Source: Asticcacaulis sp. (GTDB lineage: Bacteria; Pseudomonadota; Alphaproteobacteria; Caulobacterales; Caulobacteraceae). From it: a stretch of 10,000 nt of DNA. Where the stretch lies: assembly GCF_020217185.1 (NCBI RefSeq), contig NZ_JAIWNX010000052.1:1-10000 (forward strand), read 5' to 3'. Each line of letters opens with the position of its first letter. Within the stretch, counting starts at the first letter, position 1. Under the pieces are notes generated by a model that had not been told where the DNA came from, made no database searches, and saw only the letters and a list, made by a program, of their open reading frames with translations. Position numbers and translations under genes: made by a program. Positions 7,870-10,000 of this stretch are shown here, in pieces.

Positions 7870-8340
7870 TTAGTCCTCGTCCTCATCCTCAGGACGCGGA
7901 TCGTTTCTGAGGTCTCTGGCCACGTCCGGACGCATAAACAGGGCGTCGATACGCGCCGCCTCATTGAAGCTTTCGTCATGCAGGAAGCGCAGGTCCGGCG
8001 TGAACTTCATGTCGATCATGCGCCCCAGAATCCCGCGCAGGAACTTGGCGTGACGGTTCAGCGCCTCTATCGCCGGGGCGATCTTGTCCTTAGAGATGGT
8101 CACGCCGCCCAGGCCAGCCCCCAGCGGTTCCACAAACACCGTGGCGTGGCGCAGGTCCGGTGAACAGCGGACTTCGGTAATGGTGATCGAAACCCCCTGC
8201 AGGGCCTCGTCGTGCAGTTCTTCTTCGCGCAGGATTTCCACCAGCGCGTGACGGACCAGTTCGCCGGCGCGCAACTGGCGCTGGCTGGGTCCCTGAGCCT
8301 CGGCCTTGTGGCCGCGGGTTTTATCGGAGTGTCTTTTCAT
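7870..8340 (-). CDS. rbfA: 30S ribosome-binding factor A
   Basis: RbfA is a KH-fold factor that binds immature 30S subunits, is needed for late 16S 5'-end maturation and is important in the cold. From the chosen start the protein is 156 residues. The conserved core begins with SQRQLRAGELVRHALVEIL (about 17-35), continues through VSITITEVRCSPDLRHATVFVEPLG and ends near LRGILGRMIDMKFTPDLRFLHDESF. A very acidic tail (PEDEDED) follows. ATG at 8340 follows a G-rich Shine-Dalgarno (AGGGGG). An in-frame ATG at 8463 would add 41 residues unlike RbfA, lacks a ribosome site and would take in the divergent promoter region, so I reject it. rbfA begins the block here; the nusA-infB genes often found directly upstream are not in this position. 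Confidence 0.93.
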   Translation of the reverse strand: MKRHSDKTRGHKAEAQGPSQRQLRAGELVRHALVEILREEELHDEALQGVSITITEVRCSPDLRHATVFVEPLGAGLGGVTISKDKIAPAIEALNRHAKFLRGILGRMIDMKFTPDLRFLHDESFNEAARIDALFMRPDVARDLRNDPRPEDEDED

Positions 8341-8400
8341 CCGCCCCCTATAAGCCTTTTTGACAGATTTTCCATGAGATTCTGCACGCGCAGGGCGCGC

Positions 8401-8430
8401 TTGCCAGCCCCTGATAACGTTGTCTATAGT
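8401..8430 (+). promoter_or_regulatory. Candidate promoter of the DUF418 gene
   Basis: TTGCCA (8401-8406) and TATAGT (8425-8430), separated by 18 bases, match a housekeeping sigma promoter well. They sit in the 138-base divergent gap between rbfA (start 8340) and the DUF418 gene (start 8479) and would begin transcription near 8437. The -10 contains the palindrome CTATAG, so an overlapping divergent -10 for rbfA is possible, but I find no convincing -35 for it. Confidence 0.4.
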
Positions 8431-8440
8431 CTCGCGATAA

Positions 8441-8461
8441 GGCCCGACCACAGAGCGGGCC
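8441..8461 (+). other. Small hairpin in the DUF418 leader
   Basis: GGCCCG (8441-8446) and CGGGCC (8456-8461) can pair around a nine-base loop, 17 bases before the ATG and ending just ahead of the Shine-Dalgarno AGGGAG. It could affect translation initiation. A stem of this size arises easily by chance at this GC content. Confidence 0.25.
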
Positions 8462-8478
8462 ATTCAGGGAGAAACAGT

Positions 8479-9681
8479 ATGGCCACCCCCAAGAGTGTCC
8501 CTTCGACGCCGCAGCGTCTGGAGGGGCTGGATGCCCTGCGCGGTTTTGCGCTGTTTGGTCTGTTCATGGTGCATATGCCGGAACTGTTCGAACTGTACTG
8601 GGCGCATCCGGTCACTGACCCGGCGCAGCTTCTGTGGCACAACGTCATCTTCACCCTGTTTGGCGGTAAGGCCTTTGCGCTGATGGCCCTGTGCTTCGGC
8701 GTCTCCTTCTTCATCATCATGGACAATTCGGCGCGTAAGGGTGTCGATTTCACCGGACGCTTTCTGTGGCGGCTGGCGGTCCTGCTGATCATCGGCCTGT
8801 TGCACGGCCTGTGGTATCGCGGCGATATACTGGAGGTTCTGGCGCTCATGGGCGTGCTGCTGGTCCCCTTCTATCGACTGAAATCCACCGCTCTGATCGC
8901 CACCATCGGCGTGATCTGCCTGCTCCAGCCTTTGATGTGGATTCAACTGGGGGCCGCGCTGAACGGGGCCGACTGGGCTAATCGCCCGTTCGGTTATTGG
9001 GGCGGCACGATCCCCGAAGCCTATCTGACCGGCAAGAGCCTCCTTGAGACCGTGCGTCAGAACTGGGTGGACGGCCATCCGTTCAAGTGGATGTTCATGT
9101 ACGAGTCCGGCCGCCTGAGCCAGATACTGGGCCTGTCCCTGATCGGGCTCTGTCTGGGGCGCATCGGCTTTTTCAGTCAGCCGGAACGCTTCGGGCGGGT
9201 GCGCCTGATCGGTCTTGTCCTGTCGCTGATCGCCGCCCTTATTCTGTGGCACAGTCAGGGCCTGATCAGCGGCCTGATCCCGGCGACTGAGGCATCGCGT
9301 ATGCCCAATGCCCTGTGGTCCGGCATCTGGTCCAGCCTGACCGACCTCAGCATCATGCTGACCCTGATGTTCGGGTTCCTCAGTCTCTATTACGGCCCGT
9401 TGCATCGCGGGCTGAACGCCTTTGCTGCCCCCGGCCGCATGACGCTCAGCCTTTACGTGGGGCAGTCACTGGTCTTCGTGCCGGTCTTCTACAGCTTCGG
9501 TCTGGGGCTGCACGCCACGATGAGCCAGTCGGAAGCGGTTCTTCTCGGCCTCGTTGCCTTTGCGGCACAGATGGGTCTGGCGCACCTGTGGTTCCGCCAT
9601 TTCCACTATGGCCCGCTGGAATGGCTGTGGCGGGCGGCGACCTATTTAACGCTTAAAGTACCTTTTAAACGCAAGGCTTAG
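8479..9681 (+). CDS. DUF418 (YeiB-type) integral membrane protein
   Basis: A 400-residue polytopic inner-membrane protein with about ten hydrophobic segments. It belongs to the DUF418/YeiB family, which has acyltransferase-like N-terminal helices and is proposed, without firm proof, to act in transport or in modifying envelope molecules. Family motifs are RLEGLDALRGFALFGLFMVH (13-32), GLLHGLWYRGDILEVLALMG (106-125), the C-terminal block GRMTLSLYVGQSLVF (319-333) and HFHYGPLEWLWRAATY (374-389). The ATG at 8479 follows AGGGAG by seven bases and directly precedes the family motif; the frame is open further upstream but runs through rbfA antisense. It is divergent from rbfA and convergent with the gene at the right edge. 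The last codons, after the conserved WLWRAATY, encode a short basic tail that is partly duplicated 90 bp downstream. Confidence 0.9.
   Translation: MATPKSVPSTPQRLEGLDALRGFALFGLFMVHMPELFELYWAHPVTDPAQLLWHNVIFTLFGGKAFALMALCFGVSFFIIMDNSARKGVDFTGRFLWRLAVLLIIGLLHGLWYRGDILEVLALMGVLLVPFYRLKSTALIATIGVICLLQPLMWIQLGAALNGADWANRPFGYWGGTIPEAYLTGKSLLETVRQNWVDGHPFKWMFMYESGRLSQILGLSLIGLCLGRIGFFSQPERFGRVRLIGLVLSLIAALILWHSQGLISGLIPATEASRMPNALWSGIWSSLTDLSIMLTLMFGFLSLYYGPLHRGLNAFAAPGRMTLSLYVGQSLVFVPVFYSFGLGLHATMSQSEAVLLGLVAFAAQMGLAHLWFRHFHYGPLEWLWRAATYLTLKVPFKRKA
9637..9672 (+). repeat. DUF418 C-terminal codons, copy 1 of a 36-bp direct repeat
   Basis: These are the codons for ATYLTLKVPFKR at the end of the DUF418 gene. 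They align without gaps to 9727-9762, with 28 of 36 bases identical and an offset of exactly 90 bp. The core ACGCTTAAAGT is identical in both copies. Confidence 0.7.
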
Positions 9682-9732
9682 GTCGCCGCTCTTTTGTTGC
9701 GCTAACGCTTCGCTCTTTGAGCGCGGGCGACC
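9681..9732 (+). other. Imperfect inverted repeat between the duplicated tails
   Basis: GGTCGCC (9681-9687) pairs with GGCGACC (9726-9732), and inside it GCGCT (9699-9703) pairs with AGCGC (9720-9724). The structure begins at the last base of the DUF418 stop codon and ends within copy 2 of the repeat. There is no U-run after it, so it is a poor intrinsic terminator, although it is the only candidate between the two converging genes. Confidence 0.4.
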
Positions 9733-9771
9733 AATCTGACGCTTAAAGTCCCGTTCAGCCGCGCGAAATAA
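9727..9771 (+). pseudogene. Remnant of a second DUF418-type C-terminus (copy 2)
   Basis: Read in the same frame as the upstream gene, this encodes ATNLTLKVPFSRAK followed by TAA, against ATYLTLKVPFKRKA and TAG in the gene itself. Of the six codons that differ over 36 bases, four are silent (Leu, Val, Pro, Phe) and two change the residue. That is the pattern expected if both copies evolved as protein-coding sequence. In-frame stops at 9703 and 9718 separate it from the gene, and no start codon, ribosome site or longer homology precedes it. Its last bases overlap the end of the minus-strand gene. Confidence 0.5.
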
Positions 9772-10000
9772 AGGCATTCAGCGGCACATAGAGGCCCAGC
9801 CGGTTCCACGACGCCGCCTGCATCAGGGTGCGCAGCCAGTTGACATAGGCCTGCGCCATGGCAAACGACAATTGGTAATAGGCCATGACCATGCGCGAAA
9901 TGGCGTCATTAACCTCATAGCCGACAACGATATCGGCCTCATCCGCGGGCGTCTCAGCGACCGGCTGAAAGCGGATCGGCGGCGTTTCGACCGGCGCGAC
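9755..10000 (-). CDS. Unidentified protein, C-terminal 81 residues (5' end outside window)
   Basis: An open frame enters from the right edge and ends in TGA at 9757-9755. The visible part starts with a Pro-rich, acidic stretch (VAPVETPPIRFQPVAETPAD). It continues with a segment that is probably helical (about residues 30-62, SRMVMAYYQLSFAMAQAYV, then WLRTLMQAASW) and ends LYVPLNAFISRG. Codon use is typical of the neighbours, with G or C mostly in third position, which supports a real gene. I do not recognise the family; a membrane- or granule-associated helix is possible but is a guess. It converges on the DUF418 gene, with 73 bases between the stop codons. Confidence 0.6.
   Translation of the reverse strand, partial: VAPVETPPIRFQPVAETPADEADIVVGYEVNDAISRMVMAYYQLSFAMAQAYVNWLRTLMQAASWNRLGLYVPLNAFISRG

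Noticed and set aside
8341..8463. A 41-codon N-terminal extension of rbfA
   Set aside because: It lacks a ribosome site, is unlike RbfA, and would cover the divergent promoter region. The ATG at 8340 has a G-rich ribosome site.
8464..9405. A 313-codon minus-strand open frame opposite the DUF418 gene
   Set aside because: The Gln/His-rich translation is the complement of hydrophobic membrane codons. No ribosome site or family is visible.

Overview
The window looks like chromosome of an alphaproteobacterium with roughly 60% GC. The gene block rbfA-truB-rpsO-pnp, a large TonB-dependent outer-membrane receptor and the moderate GC fit Caulobacteraceae, perhaps Asticcacaulis. The genus is an inference from gene content and style, not a database match. 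Nothing indicates a plasmid, phage or classical insertion sequence.

Layout: the 3' part of a PQQ-dependent sugar dehydrogenase gene (+) enters at the left edge and converges on a TonB-dependent receptor gene (-). Upstream of the receptor, also on the minus strand, lie a pentapeptide-repeat protein gene and then a translation/RNA-processing block read in the order rbfA, truB, rpsO, pnp. A divergent gene for a DUF418 (YeiB-type) membrane protein (+) follows, and the window ends inside an unidentified minus-strand gene that converges on it.

The rbfA-truB-rpsO-pnp block makes the 30S maturation factor RbfA, tRNA pseudouridine-55 synthase, ribosomal protein S15 and polynucleotide phosphorylase. 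rbfA and truB look translationally coupled, with truB starting at TTG. rpsO has a strong Shine-Dalgarno and its own terminator-like hairpin. pnp then has a leader of about 350 bases with several stem-loops, which is where post-transcriptional control would be expected.

The most unusual structure is a composite intergenic module of about 115 bp present twice (666-781 on + and 3873-3984 on -). Each copy has a head palindrome, a strong intrinsic terminator and a tail palindrome, lies just 3' of a gene in that gene's orientation, and has imperfect inverted ends. A second oddity is a degenerate duplicate of the DUF418 gene's last codons 90 bp downstream, in the same frame and with mostly silent differences. 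No defence system, CRISPR array or tRNA was seen.
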